DNA of 64,000 nt from Warburgia ugandensis (taxonomy: Eukaryota; Streptophyta; Magnoliopsida; Canellales; Canellaceae). Under the pieces are notes generated by a model. The model was not told the DNA's origin, did not search any database, and saw only the letters and a program-made list of their open reading frames with translations. The stretch covers positions 52,140,001 through 52,204,000 of the forward strand of contig CP141127.1 of assembly GCA_035236585.1 (NCBI GenBank). Direction: 5' to 3'. The translations under genes were made by a program, and so were the position numbers. Shown piece after piece: positions 34,855 to 48,629 of this stretch (position 1 is the first letter of the stretch; each line of letters starts with the position of its first letter).

Positions 34855-37148
34855 CCAAAGTAATTTCAAGATCCAACGATTCAATAAACAGACAAGGACA
34901 AATCAAGATTTATTTGGTGTGTTATGGCATACGGCGAGGATTTATTTATTTTGGCATCAATTCTGAGCAAATCAGGCAGGGGGTATCGTGCAGGATTCAG
35001 TTTATGTCATTTTAATTTCACCCGATTGGATTTTCTGTTAATGCTTTGGAAAATCAAGTTCTAGAGAAAATGCCTCCATATCTGCATCATGGAGGTCTCA
35101 CATGAAAAATCCGAACCGTCGAATAGATTCAAAAGGGTTCAGAACCCTTAGATATGAAATAACATCAAATTTCACGAAGATATGATGTCCCAATTTGAAG
35201 CATAAATGCAGGATGGTGATTTTACAGTCTGGTCTAGATCGTCTCACCATTTACAGGTCACCACCTCATTTCCACTGGTGGTAATAGGGCGGGATGACCG
35301 GTTCCGCCGGTTTTGTCCTGTTCTAACAGCCAGATCAAATTTGGACCGTCGAACGACTGCGGACTTCTAACTTGAGTCCGGACTCATCTGAGCCCCAAAT
35401 CACGACTGGAAAGAAGCTACGAAAAGCTTATGATGTCTAATTGCATATGAAATAATAGAATTTAGGAAATATTGCAAGAAACTTTTGTTTAAAGAAAATA
35501 AGACTCTTACTTCCATGATGTCGAAGACCTCAGACCTTAAGGATCTGATCTATTTACGTTATAATGACAAGGATATGTGAAATTGAGGGTTTAATATGAC
35601 ACATCTATGATAAAAGAAGAAATCAACCCTTTGTGGTAGAAGTAACCTAAAATTTGTAAAGGAACTTTCCCGATCAATAAGATCAAGCATGATCAAATAC
35701 TATGGATGAGTTGGATGGAGTTAATAGTGATGGGATCTAGTATGATCTCATCATTCCACAAAGGATCCTCCAATGGCATGAAAAGTCTAAACATTGCATT
35801 TTGCAACCTCCCAGGACTCGAAGTGATTTAACTTTGGGCCTAGGCACTCGCGCGGACATGTTTGGTTTTAAAATTTGGCCCCGGGACTTCCACTTTTAAA
35901 GCGCTCAGAAATTGTGCCAGGGATCATTGAAAGGCTCAAAATTCCTAGACGTTGTGCCTGGAAACTTCCCGTGACTCGAAGCGATTTGACATGTTGCTTC
36001 AGGACTACCAAGGAACGTATGTTTTGATGCTTTACCACGGGACTTGTCAGGGCTTAACGTGCAAAGACATTGTGCCAAGGATCAACCAACGGCTTGAAAA
36101 GTCTGAACGTTGTGCTTGAGAACATCCCAGTACTCAAACATATTTGACTTTATGCCTTGGGACATCCAAGGAAATGTAATGCTTTGGCATCATACCTTGC
36201 GATTCTAACAACTTAAAGTGATCAGACATTGTGCCAAGAGTCATACAAAGGCTTTTAAAATTTAGAATGATGTGTCTGGAAGCTTCTCAGACTCCATGTG
36301 ATTTGGGCTTGAGCCCGGGGACTTTTAAGGACATGCATTATTTTGGCATTGTGTTAGAACCCCAATTTTCTCAAATTGATTTGAGAAAATCAATGAGAGA
36401 TTGAAATTTCAAAAGATTGGGCTGGAACATTAGCTTAAAAGCAAATATCATTTCATAGAGATTAAATCGTAGGCAGATTCCACATGAAAGATCGAATCAA
36501 ACGACCCTGATTTCTTCAAATTCTGAGTTTGAACAAAAAAATCTCAATTTTCTACACAAAAGGGTAAAACAGTCATTTTCATCCATAACCAAGATTTAAG
36601 ATTTGAATGTTTGGAATTTATTCAAAAAATAGAAAGGTACTCGAAAAATCGATTCCGGCACCATTGAGTCCACTAGAATCCGAGTTTGGATAAATAATAT
36701 CCATTTTTCTCCATTTTTATGAGTAAAAGGGCCAAATGCTTTTTTCACATGAAAGTGGGGCCCAGAAAGTGGGGCAATTTTCTGGAAGAAAGAATAATTG
36801 ATCGATGCACTAGTGGATTGCAATGGAGGTGGAAACTTGGCCCATAAATAAAATAATAAAAAGAAAGAAGCATATTTTTATGAAAAATTAATTTAAAATT
36901 AAAAACTTGCCTACAAATAAATCTGAAATTTTTACAAAATTTTTGCAACTTCAGCACGAAATCCCCTACTCTCCCCTCGAAAATTGGAGCAAAACTCCTC
37001 CCCCATGTCCCCTAATCTCTCTTGTTTTCCCCCCTTTTCTCTCCTCTCTCTAAAATAGTACCAAGAGCCGTAAGTTCAATTAGCCACTCCATTCCAGATC
37101 AAATTTCACAAATCCCACCGTCCATATTGTTCTAAATTCCCAGGAACC
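34855..37148 (-). repeat. Satellite monomer R10 (complete)
   Basis: 2294 bp. Changes include GCAGGGGGTATCG near 34976, TTTCACGAAGATATGATG near 35170 and AAGCATAAATG near 35199, which puts a stop in the 62-codon frame. CTCTCTTGTTTTCCCCCC near 37017 is the reverse of the L1/L2 form GGGAAAACAAGAGAG and differs from most right-arm copies. It ends in CCCAGGAACC. Confidence 0.95.
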
Positions 37149-39446
37149 CCAAATTAATTTCAAGATCCAACGATTCAATAAACAGACAAGGACAAATCAA
37201 GATTTATTTGGTGTGTTATGGCATACGGCGAGGATTTATTTATTTTGGCATCAATTCTGAGCAAATCAGGTAGGAGGGTATCGTAAGTGTGATTCGGGCT
37301 TTATGTCATTTTAATTTCACCCGATTGGATTTTCTGTTAATGCTTTGGAAAATCAAGTTCTAGAGAAAATGCCTCCATATCTGCATCATGGAGGTCTCAC
37401 ATGAAAAATCCGAACCGTCGAATAGATTCAAAAGGGTTCAGAACCCTTAGATATGAAATAACATCAAATTTCGCGGAGATATGATGGCCCAATTTGAAGC
37501 AGAAATGCAGGATGGTGATTTTACAGTCTGGTCTAGATCGTCTCACCATTTACTGGTCACCACCTCATTTCCACTGGTGGTAATAGGGCGGGATGACCGG
37601 TTCCGCCGGTTTTGTCCTGTTTTAACAGCCAGATCAAATTTGGACCGTCGAACGACTGCGGACTTCTAACTTGAGTCCGGACTCATCTGAGCCCCAAATC
37701 ACGACTGGAAAGAAGCTACGAAAAGCTTATGATGTCTAATTGCATATGAAATAATAGAATTTAGGAAATATTGCAAGAAACTTTTGTTTAAAGAAAATAA
37801 GACTCTTACTTCCATGATCTCAAAGACCTCAGACCTTAAGGATCTGATCTATTTACGTTATAATGACAAGGATATGTGAAATTGAGGGTTTAATATGACA
37901 CATCTATGATAAAAGAAGAAATCAACCCTTTGTGGTAGAAGTAACCTAAAATTTGTAAAGGAACTTTCCCGATCAATAAGATCAAGCATGATCAAATACT
38001 ATGGATGAGTTGGATGGAGTTAATAGTGATGGGATCTAAGATGATCTCATCATTCCACAAAGGATCCTCCAATGGCATGAAAAGTCTAAACATTGCATTT
38101 TGCAACCTCCCAGGACTCGAAGTGATTTAACTTTGGGCCTAGGCACTCGCTCGGACATGTTTGGTTTTAAAATTTGGCCCTGGGACTTCCACTTTTAAAG
38201 CGCCGTAAATTGTGCCAGGGATCATTGAAAGGCTGAAAATTCCTAGACGTTGTGCCTGGAAACTTCCCGTGACTCGAAGCGATTTGACATGTTGCTTCAG
38301 GGACTACCAAGGAACGTATGTTTTGTTGCTTTACCACGTGACTTGTCAGGGCTTAACGTGCAAAGACATTGTGCCAAGGATCAACCAACGGCTTGAAAAG
38401 TCTGAACGTTGTGCTTGAGAACATCCCAGTACTCAAACATATTTGACTTTATGCCTTGGGACATCCAAGGAAATGTAATGCTTTGGCATCATACCTTGCG
38501 ATTCTAACAACTTAAAGTGATCAGACATTGTGCCAAGAGTCATACAAAGGCTTTTAAAATTTAGAATGATGTGTCTGGAAGCTTCTCACACTCCATGTGA
38601 TTTGGGCTTGAGCCCGGGGACTTTTAAGGACATGCATTATTTTGGCATTGTGTTAGAACCCCAATTTTCTCAAATTGATTTGAGAAAATCAATGAGAGAT
38701 TGAAATTTCAAAAGATCGGGCTGGAACATTAGCTTAAAAGCAAATATCATTTCATAGAGATTAAATCGTAGGCAGATTCCACATGAAAGATCGAATCAAA
38801 CGACCCTGATTTCTTCAAATTCTGAGTTTGAACAAAAAAATCTCAATTTTCTACACAAAAGGGTAAAACAGTCATTTTCATCCATAACCAAGATTTAAGA
38901 TTTGAATGTTTGGAATTTATTCAAAAATAGAAAGGTACTCGAAAAATCGATTCCGGCACCATTGAGTCCACTAGAATCCGAGTTTGGATAAATAATATCC
39001 ATTTTTCTCCATTTTTATGAGTAAAAGGGCCAAATGCTTTTTTCACATGAAAGTGGGGCCCGTTAAAGTGGGGCAATTTTCTGGAAGAAAGAATAATTGA
39101 TCGATGCACTAGTGGATTGCAATGGAGGTGGAAACTTGGCCCATAAATAAAATAATAAAAAGAAAGAAGCATATTTTTATGAAAAACTAATTTAAAAATA
39201 AAAAACTTGCCTACAAATAAATCTGAAATTTTTACAAAATTTTTGCAACTTCAGCACGAAATCCCCTACTCTCCCCTGGAAAATTGGAGCAAAACTCCTC
39301 CCCCATGTCCCCTAATCTCTCTGTTTTTCCCACTTTCTCTCTCCTCTCTAAAATAGTACCAAGAGCCGTAAGTTCAATTAGCCACTCCATTCCAGATCAA
39401 ATTTCACAAATCCCACCGTCCATATTGTTCTAAATTCCCTGGAACC
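37149..39446 (-). repeat. Satellite monomer R11 (complete)
   Basis: 2298 bp. ATCGTAAGTGTGATTCGGGC near 37280 replaces ATCGTGCAGGATTCAG. It has GCGCCGTAAATTG near 38199, TTCAGGGACTACC near 38297 and GGGCCCGTTAAAG near 39057. It is the last copy with the GAATTTATTC form and the first with ACTAATTTAAAAATAAAAAAC (seen again in R15, R16 and R18). Confidence 0.96.
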
Positions 39447-41740
39447 CCAAAGTAATTTCAAGATCCAACGATTCAACAAACAGAAAAGGACAAATCAAGA
39501 TTTATTTGGTGTGTTATGGCATACGGCGAGGATTTATTTATTTTGGCATCAATTCTGAGCAAATCAGGCAGGAGGGTATCGTGCAGGATTCAGTTTATGT
39601 CATTTTAATTTCACCCGATTGGATTTTCTGTTAATGCTTTGGAAAATCAAGTTCTAGAGAAAATGCCTCCATATCTGCATCATGGAGGTCTCACATGAAA
39701 AATCCGAACCGTCGAATAGATTCAGAAGGGTTCAAAACCCTTAGATATGAAATGACATCAAATTTCAGGGAGATATGATGGCCCAATTTGAAGCGGAAAT
39801 GCAGGATGGCGATTTTACAGTCTGGTCTAGATCGTCTCACCATTTACAGGTCACCACCTCATTTCCACTGGTGGTAATAGGGCGGGATGACCGGTTCCGC
39901 CGGTTTTGTCCTGTTCTAACAGCCAGATCAAATTTGGACCGTCGAACGACTGCGGACTTCTAACTTGAGTCCGGACTCATCTGAGCCCCAAATCACGACT
40001 GGAAAGAAGCTACGAAAAGCTTATGATGTCTAATTGCATATGAAATAATAGAATTTAGGAAATATTGCAAGAAACTTTTGTTTAAAGAAAATAAGACTCT
40101 TACTTCCATGATCTCGAAGACCTCAGACCTTAAGGATCTGATCTATTTACGTTATAATGACAAGGATATGTGAAATTGAGGGTTTAATATGACACATCTA
40201 TGATAAAAGAAGAAATCAACCCTTTGTGGTAGAAGTAACCTAAAATTTGTAAAGGAACTTTCCCGATCAGTAAGATCAAGCATGATCAAATACTATGGAT
40301 GAGTTGGATGGAGTTAATAGTGATGGGATCTAGGATGATCTCATCATTCCACAAAGGATCCTCCAATGGCATGAAAAGTCTAAACATTGCATTTTGCAAC
40401 CTCCCAGGACTCGAAGTGATTTAACTTTGGGCTCAGTGCACTCGCCGGACATGTTTGGTTTTAAAATTTGGCCCCGGGACTTCCACTTTTAAAGCGCCGT
40501 AAATTGTGCCAGGGATCATTGAAAGGCTCAAAATTCCTAGACGTTGTGCCTGGAAACTTCCCGTGACTCGAACCGATTTGACATGTTGCTTCGGGACTAC
40601 CAAGGAACGTATGTTTTGATGCTTTACCAGCCGACTTGTCAGGGCTTAACGTGCAAAGACATTGTGCCAAGGATCAACCAACGGCTTGAAAAGTCTGAAC
40701 GTTGTGCTTGAGAACATCCCAGTACTCAAACATATTTGACTTTATGCCTTGGGACATCCAAGGAAATGTAATGCTTTGGCATCATACCTTGCGATTCTAA
40801 CAACTTAAAGTGATCAGACATTGTGCCAAGAGTCATACAAAGGCTTTTAAAATTTAGAATGATGTGTCTGGAAGCTTCTCAAACTCCATGTGATTTGGGC
40901 TTGAGCCCGGGGACTTTTAAGGACATGCATTATTTTGGCATTGTGTTAGAACCCCAATTTTCTCAAATTGATTTGAGAAAATCAATGAGAGATTGAAATT
41001 TCAAAAGATCGGGCTGGAACATTAGCTTAAAAGCAAATATCATTTCATAGAGATTAAATCGTAGGCAGATTCCACATGAAAGATCGAATCAAACGACCCT
41101 GATTTCTTCAAATTCTGAGTTTGAACAAAAAAATCTCAATTTTCTACACAAAAGGGTAAAACAGTCATTTTCATCCATAACCAAGATTTAAGATTTGAAT
41201 GTTTGGAATTTACTCAAAAAATAGAAAGGTACTCGAAAAATCGATTCCGGCACCATTGAGTCCACTAGAATCCGAGTTTGGATAAATAATATCCATTTTT
41301 CTCCATTTTTATGAGTAAAAGGGCCAAATGCTTTTTTCACATGAAAGTGGGGCCCAGAAAGTGGGGCAATTTTCTGGAAGAAAGAATAATTGATCGATGC
41401 ACTAGTGGATTGCAATGGAGGTGGAAACTTGGCCCATAAATAAAATAATAAAAAGAAAGAAGCATATTTTTATGAAAAATTAATTTAAAATTAAAAACTT
41501 GCCTACAAATAAATCTGAAATTTTTACAAAATTTTTGCAACTTCAGCACGAAATCCCCTACTCTCCCCTCGAAAATTGGAGCAAAACTCCTCCCCCATGT
41601 CCCCTAATCTCTCTGTTTTTCCCACTTTCTGTCTCCTCTCTCTAAAATAGTACCAAGAGCCGTAAGTTCAATTAGCCACTCCATTCCAGATCAAATTTCA
41701 CAAATCCCACTATCCATATTGTTCTAAATTCCCTAGAACC
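39447..41740 (-). repeat. Satellite monomer R12 (complete)
   Basis: 2294 bp. Private changes are GGGCTCAGTGCACTCGCCGG near 40429 and CCAGCCGACTTG near 40628. It shares CGAACCGATTTG near 40569 with R8 and R18. The last bases read CCCTAGAACC and the adjoining R13 bases CTAAAG. It returns to GAATTTACTCAAAA. Confidence 0.96.
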
Positions 41741-44035
41741 CTAAAGTAATTTCAAGATCCAACGATTCAATAAACAGAAAAGGACAAATCAAGATTTATT
41801 TGGTGTGTTATGGCATACGGCGAGGATTTATTTATTTTGGCATCAATTCTGAGCAAATCAGGCAGGAGGGTATCGTGCAGGATTCAGTTTATGTCATTTT
41901 AATTTCACCCGATTGGATTTTCTGTTAATGCTTTGGAAAATCAAGTTCTAGAGAAAATGCCTCCATATCTGCATCATGGAGGTCTCACATGAAAAATCCG
42001 AACCGTCGAATAGATTCAAAAGGGTTCTGAACCCTTAGATATGAAATAACATCAAATTTCGCGGTGATATGATGGCCCAATTTGAAGCAGAAATGCAGGA
42101 TGGTGATTTTACAGTCTGGTCTAGATCGTCTCACCATTTACAGGTCACCACCTCATTTCCACTGGTGGTAATAGGGCGGGATGACCGGTTCCGCCGGTTT
42201 TGTCCTGTTTTAACAGCCAGATCAAATTTGGACCGTCGAACGACTGCGGACTTCTAACTTGAGTCCGGACTCATCTGAGCCCCAAATCACGACTGGAAAG
42301 AAGCTACGAAAAGCTTATGATGTCTAATTGCATATGAAATAATAGAATTTAGGAAATATTGCAAGAAACTTTTGTTTAAAGAAAATAAGACTCTTACTTC
42401 CATGATCTCGAAGACCTCAGACCTTAAGGATCTGATCTATTTACGTTATAATGACAAGGATATGTGAAATTGAGGGTTTAATATGACACATCTATGATAA
42501 AAGAAGAAATCAACCCTTTGTGGTAGAAGTAACCTAAAATTTGTAAAGGAACTTTCCCGATCAGTAAGATCAAGCATGATCAAATACTATGGATGAGTTG
42601 GATGGAGTTAATAGTGATGGGATCTATTATGATCTCATCATTCCACAAAGGATCCTCCAATGGCATGAAAAGTCTAAACATTGCATTTTGCAACCTCCCA
42701 GGACTCGAAGTGATTTAACTTTGGGCCTAGGCACTCGCTCGGACATGTTTGGTTTTAAAATTTGGCCCTGGGACTTCCACTTTTAAAGCGCTCAGAAATT
42801 GTGCCAGGGATCATTGAAAGGCTCAAAATTCCTAGACGTTGTGCCTGGAAACTTCCCGTGACTCGAAGCGATTTGACATGTTGCTTCGGGACTACCAAGG
42901 AACGTATGTTTTGATGCTTTACCACGGGACTTGTCAGGGCTTAACGTGCAAAGACATTGTGCCAAGGATCAACCAACGGCTTGAAAAGTCTGAACGTTGT
43001 GCTTGAGAACATCCCAGTACTCAAACATATTTGACTTTATGCCTTGGGACATCCAAGGAAATGTAATGCTTTGGCATCATACCTTGCGATTCTAACAACT
43101 TAAAGTGATCAGACATTGTGCCAAGAGTCATACAAAGGCTTTTAAAATTTAGAATGATGTGTCTGGAAGCTTCTCAGACTCCATGTGATTTGGGCTTGAG
43201 CCCGGGGACTTTTAAGGACATGCATTATTTTGGCATTGTGTTAGAACCCCAATTTTCTCAAATTGATTTGAGAAAATCAATGAGAGATTGAAATTTCAAA
43301 AGATCGGGCTGGAACATTAGCTTAAAAGCAAATATCATTTCATAGAGATTAAATCGTAGGCAGATTCCACATGAAAGATCGAATCAAACGACCCTGATTT
43401 CTTCAAATTCTGAGTTTGAACAAAAAAATCTCAATTTTCTACACAAAAGGGTAAAACAGTCATTTTCATCCATAACCAAGATTTAAGATTTGAATGCTTG
43501 GAATTTACTCCAAAAATAGAAAGGTACTCGAAAAATCGATTCCGGCACCATTGAGTCCACTAGAATCCGAGTTTGGATAAATAATATCCATTTTTCTCCA
43601 TTTTTATGAGTAAAAGGGCCAAATGCTTTTTTCACATGAAAGTGGGGCCCAGAAAGTGGGGCAATTTTCTGGAAGAAAGAATAATTGATCGATGCACTAG
43701 TGGATTGCAATGGAGGTGGAAACTTGGCCCATAAATAAAATAATAAAAAGAAAGAAGCATATTTTTATGAAAAATTAATTTAAAATTAAAAACTTGCCTA
43801 CAAATAAATCTGAAATTTTTACAAAATTTTTGCAACTTCAGCACGAAATCCCCTACTCTCCCTTGGAAAATTAGAGCAAACCTCCTCCCCCATGTCCCCT
43901 AATCTCTCTGTTTTTCCCACTTTCTCTCTCCTCTCTCTAAAATAGTACCAAGAGCCGTAAGTTCAATTAGCCACTCCATTCCGTATCAAATTTCACAAAT
44001 CCCACTGCCCATATTGTTCTAAATTCCCTAGAACC
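41741..44035 (-). repeat. Satellite monomer R13 (complete)
   Basis: 2295 bp. Private changes are ATCTATTATGATC near 42623, GAATGCTTGGAATTTACTCC near 43493, and ATTCCGTATC near 43979 in place of ATTCCAGATC. It ends in CCCTAGAACC like R12. Confidence 0.96.
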
Positions 44036-46335
44036 CCAAAGTAATTTCAAGATCCAACGATTCAATAAACAGACAAGGACAAATCAAGATTTATTTGGTG
44101 TGTTATGGCATACGGCGAGGATTTATTTATTTTGGCATCAATTCTGAGCAAATCAGGCAGGAGGGTATCGTGGCAGATTCGCTTTATGTCATTTTAATTT
44201 CACCCGATTGGATTTTCTCGTTAATGCTTTGGAAAATCAAGTTCTAGAGAAAATGCCTCCATATCTCGCATCATGGAGGTCTCACATGAAATATCCGAAC
44301 CGTCGAATAGGTGCATAAGGGTCCGGAACCCTTAGATATGAAATAACATCAAATTTCGCGCAGATATGATGACCCAATTTGAAGCGTAAATGCAGGATGG
44401 TGATTTTACGGCCTGTCTAGATCGTCTCACCATTTACATGTCACCACCTCATTTCCACTAGTGGTAATAGGGCGGGATGACCGGTTCCGCCGGTTTTGTC
44501 CTCGTTTCTAACAGCCAGATCAAATTTGGACCGTCGAACGATTGCGGACTTCTAACTTGAGTCCGGACTCATCTGAGCCCCAAATCACGACTGGAAAGAA
44601 GCTACGAAAAGCTTATGATGTCTAATTGCATATGAAATAATAGAATTTAGGAAATATTGCAAGAAACTTTTGTTTAAAGAAAATAAGACTCTTACTTCCA
44701 TGATTAGGAAGACCTCAGACCTTAAGGATCTGATCTATTTACGTTATAATGACAAGGATATGTGAAATTGAGGGTTTAATATGACACATCTATGATAAAA
44801 GAAGAAATCAACCCTTTGTGGTAGAAGTAACCTAAAATTTGTAAAGGAACTTTCCCGATCAATAAGATCAAGCATGATCAAATACTATGGATGAGTTGGA
44901 TGGAGTTAATAGTGATGGGATCTAGTATGATCTCATCATTCCACAAAGGATCCTCCAATGGCATGAAAAGTCTAAACATTGCATTTTGCAACCTCCCAGG
45001 ACTCGAAGTGATTTAACTTTGGGCCTAGGCACTCGCTCTGACATGTTTGGTTTTAAAATTTGGCCCTGGGACTTCCACTTTTAAAGCGCCGAGAAATTGT
45101 GCCAGGGATCATTGAAAGGCTCAAAATTCCTAGACGTTGTGCCTGGAAACTTCCCGTGACTCGAAGCGATTTGACATGTTGCTTCAGGGACTACCAAGGA
45201 ACGTATGTTTTGATGCTTTACCACGGGACTTGTCAGGGCTTAACGTGCAAAGACATTGTGCCAAGGATCAACCAACGGCTTGAAAAGTCTGAACGTTGTG
45301 CTTGAGAACATCCCAGTACTCAAACATATTTGACTTTATGCCTTGGGACATCCAAGGAAATGTAATGCTTTGGCATCATACCTTGCGATTCTAACAACTT
45401 AAAGTGATCAGACATTGTGCCAAGAGTCATACAAAGGCTTTTAAAATTTAGAATGATGTGTCTGGAAGCTTCTCAGACTCCATGTGATTTGGGCTTGAGC
45501 CCGGGGACTTTTAAGGACATGCATTATTTTGGCATTGTGTTAGAACCCCAATTTTCTCAAATTGATTTGAGAAAATCAATGAGAGATTGAAATTTCAAAA
45601 GATCGGGCTGGAACATTAGCTTAAAAGCAAATATCATTTCATAGAGATTAAATCGTAGGCAGATTCCACATGAAAGATCGAATCAAACGACCCTGATTTC
45701 TTCAAATTCTGAGTTTGAACAAAAAAATCTCAATTTTCTACACAAAAGGGTAAAACAGTCATTTTCATCCATAACCAAGATTTAAGATTTGAATGTTTGG
45801 AATTTACTCAAAAAATAGAAAGGTACTCGAAAAATCGATTCCGGCACCATTGAGTCCACTAGAATCCGAGTTTGGATAAATAATATCCATTTTTCTCCAT
45901 TTTTATGAGTAAAAGGGCCAAATGCTTTTTTCACATGAAAGTGGGGCCCAGAAAGTGGGGCAATTTTCTGGAAGAAAGAATAATTGATCGATGCACTAGT
46001 GGATTGCAATGGAGGTGGAAACTTGGCCCATAAATAAAATAATAAAAACAAAGAAGCATATTTTTATGAAAAATTAATTTAAAAATAAAAAACTTACCTA
46101 CAAATAAATCTGAAATTTTTACAAAATTTTTGCAACTTCAGCACGAAATCCCCTGCTCTCCCCTGGAAAATTAGAGCAAAACTCCTCCCCCATGTCCCCT
46201 AATCTCTCTGTTTTTCCCACTTTCTCTCTCCTCTCTCTAAAATAGTACCAAGAGCCGTAAGTTCAATTAGCCACTCCATTCCAGATCAAATTTCACAAAT
46301 CCCACCGTCCATATTGTTCTAAATTCCCTGGAACC
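44036..46335 (-). repeat. Satellite monomer R14 (complete, most altered tail segment)
   Basis: 2300 bp. The segment 44165-44530 holds many differences, including CTCG in place of CTG three times (near 44218, 44265 and 44501), TAGGTGCATAAGGGTCCGG near 44308 and TTACGGCCTGTCTAG near 44406. GATTAGGAAG follows near 44702. Its distal part (46047-46100: ACAAAGAAG, AAAAATAAAAAACTTACC) is the reverse of L5 and of no other copy read here. Confidence 0.95.
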
Positions 46336-48629
46336 CCAAAGTAATTTCAAGATCCAACGATTCAATAAACAGACAAGGACAAATCAAGATTTATTTGGTG
46401 TGTTATGGCATACGGCGAGGATTTATTTATTTTGGCATCAATTCTGAGCAAATCAGTAGCAGAGGGTATCGTGGCAGATCTGGGCTTTATGTCATTTTAA
46501 TTTCACCCGATTGGATTTTCTGTTAATGCTTTGGAAAATCAAGTTCTAGAGAAAATGCCTCCATATCTGCATCATGGAGGTCTCACATGAAAAATCCGAA
46601 CCGTCGAATAGATTCAAAAGGGGTCGTAACCCTTAGATATGAAATAACATCAAATTTCATGAGATATGATGGCCCAATTTGAAGCGTAAATGCAGGATGG
46701 TGATTTTACACCTGTCTAGATCGTCTCACCATTTACATGTGTCACCACCTCATTTCCACTGGTGGTAATAGGGCGGGATGACCGGTTCCGCCGGTTTTGT
46801 CCTGTTCTAACAGCCAGATCAAATTTGGACCGTCGAACGACTGCGGACTTCTAACTTGAGTCCGGACTCATCTGAGCCCCAAATCACGACTGGAAAGAAG
46901 CTACGAAAAGCTTATGATGTCTAATTGCATATGAAATAATAGAATTTAGGAAATATTGCAAGAAACTTTTGTTTAAAGAAAATAAGACTCTTACTTCCAT
47001 GATCTCGAAGACCTCAGACCTTAAGGATCTGATCTATTTACGTTATAATGACAAGGATATGTGAAATTGAGGGTTTAATATGACACATCTATGATAAAAG
47101 AAGAAATCAACCCTTTGTGGTAGAAGTAACCTAAAATTTGTAAAGGAACTTTCTCGATCGGTAAGATCAAGCATGATCAAATACTATGGATGAGTTGGAT
47201 GGAGTTAATAGTGATGGGATCTAGTATGATCTCATCATTCCACAAAGGATCCTCCAATGGCATGAAAAGTCTAAACATTGCATTTTGCAACCTCCCAGGA
47301 CTCGAAGTGATTTAACTTTGGGCCTAGGCACTCGCTTCTGACATGTTTGGTTTTAAAATTTGGCCCTGGGACTTCCACTTTTAAAGCGCTCATAAATTGT
47401 GCCAGGGATCATTGAAAGGCTCAAAATTCCTAGACGTTGTGCCTGGAAACTTCCAGTGACTCGAAGCGATTTGACATGTTGCTTCAGGGACTACCAAGGA
47501 ACGTATGTTTTGATGCTTTACCACGGGACTTGTCAGGGCTTAACGTGCAAAGACATTGTGCCAAGGATCAACCAACGGCTTGAAAAGTCTGAACGTTGTG
47601 CTTGAGAACATCCCAGTACTCAAACATATTTGACTTTATGCCTTGGGACATCCAAGGAAATGTAATGCTTTGGCATCATACCTTGCGATTCTAACAACTT
47701 AAAGTGATCAGACATTGTGCCAAGAGTCATACAAAGGCTTTTAAAATTTAGAATGATGTGTCTGGAAGCTTCTCAAACTCCATGTGATTTGGGCTTGAGC
47801 CCGGGGACTTTTAAGGACATGCATTATTTTGGCATTGTGTTAGAACCCCAATTTTCTCAAATTGATTTGAGAAAATCAATGAGAGATTGAAATTTCAAAA
47901 GATCGGGCTGGAACATTAGCTTAAAAGCAAATATCATTTCATAGAGATTAAATCGTAGGCAGATTCCACATGAAAGATCGAATCAAACGACCCTGATTTC
48001 TTCAAATTCTGAGTTTGAACAAAAAAATCTCAATTTTCTACACAAAAGGGTAAAACACTATTTTCATCCATACCCAAGATTTAAGATTTGAATGTTTGGA
48101 ATTTACTCAAAAATAGAAAGGTACTCGAAAAATCGATTCCGGCACCATTGAGTCCACTAGAATCCGAGTTTGGATAAATAATATCCATTTTTCTCCATTT
48201 TTATGAGTAAAAGGGCCAAATGCTTTTTTCACATGAAAGTGGGGCCCTGAAAGTGGGGCAATTTTCTGGAAGAAAGAATAATTGATCGATGCACTAGTGG
48301 ATTGCAATGGAGGTGGAAACTTGGCCCATAAATAAAATAATAAAAAGAAAGAAGCATATTTTTATGAAAAACTAATTTAAAAATAAAAAACTTGCCTACA
48401 AATAAATCTGAAATTTTTACAAAATTTTTGCAACTTCAGCACGAAATCCCCTACTCTCCCCTGGAAAATTAGAGCAAAACTCCTCCCCCATGTCCCCTAA
48501 TCTCTCTGTTTTTCCACTTTCTCTCTCCTCTCTAAAATAGTACCAAGAGCCGTAAGTTCAATTAGCCACTCCATTCCGATCAAATTTCACAAATCCCACC
48601 GTCCATATTGTTCTAAATTCCCTGGAACC
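46336..48629 (-). repeat. Satellite monomer R15 (complete)
   Basis: 2294 bp. Altered sites are CAGTAGCAGAGGGTATCG near 46455, GGGGTCGTAACCC near 46620, TTTACACCTGTCTAG near 46705 and TTACATGTGTCACC near 46733. TTTCTCGATCGGTAAG near 47151 is the left-arm form; most other right-arm copies have TTTCCCGATCAGTAAG. It carries the ACTAATTTAAAAATA variant near 48370. Confidence 0.95.
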
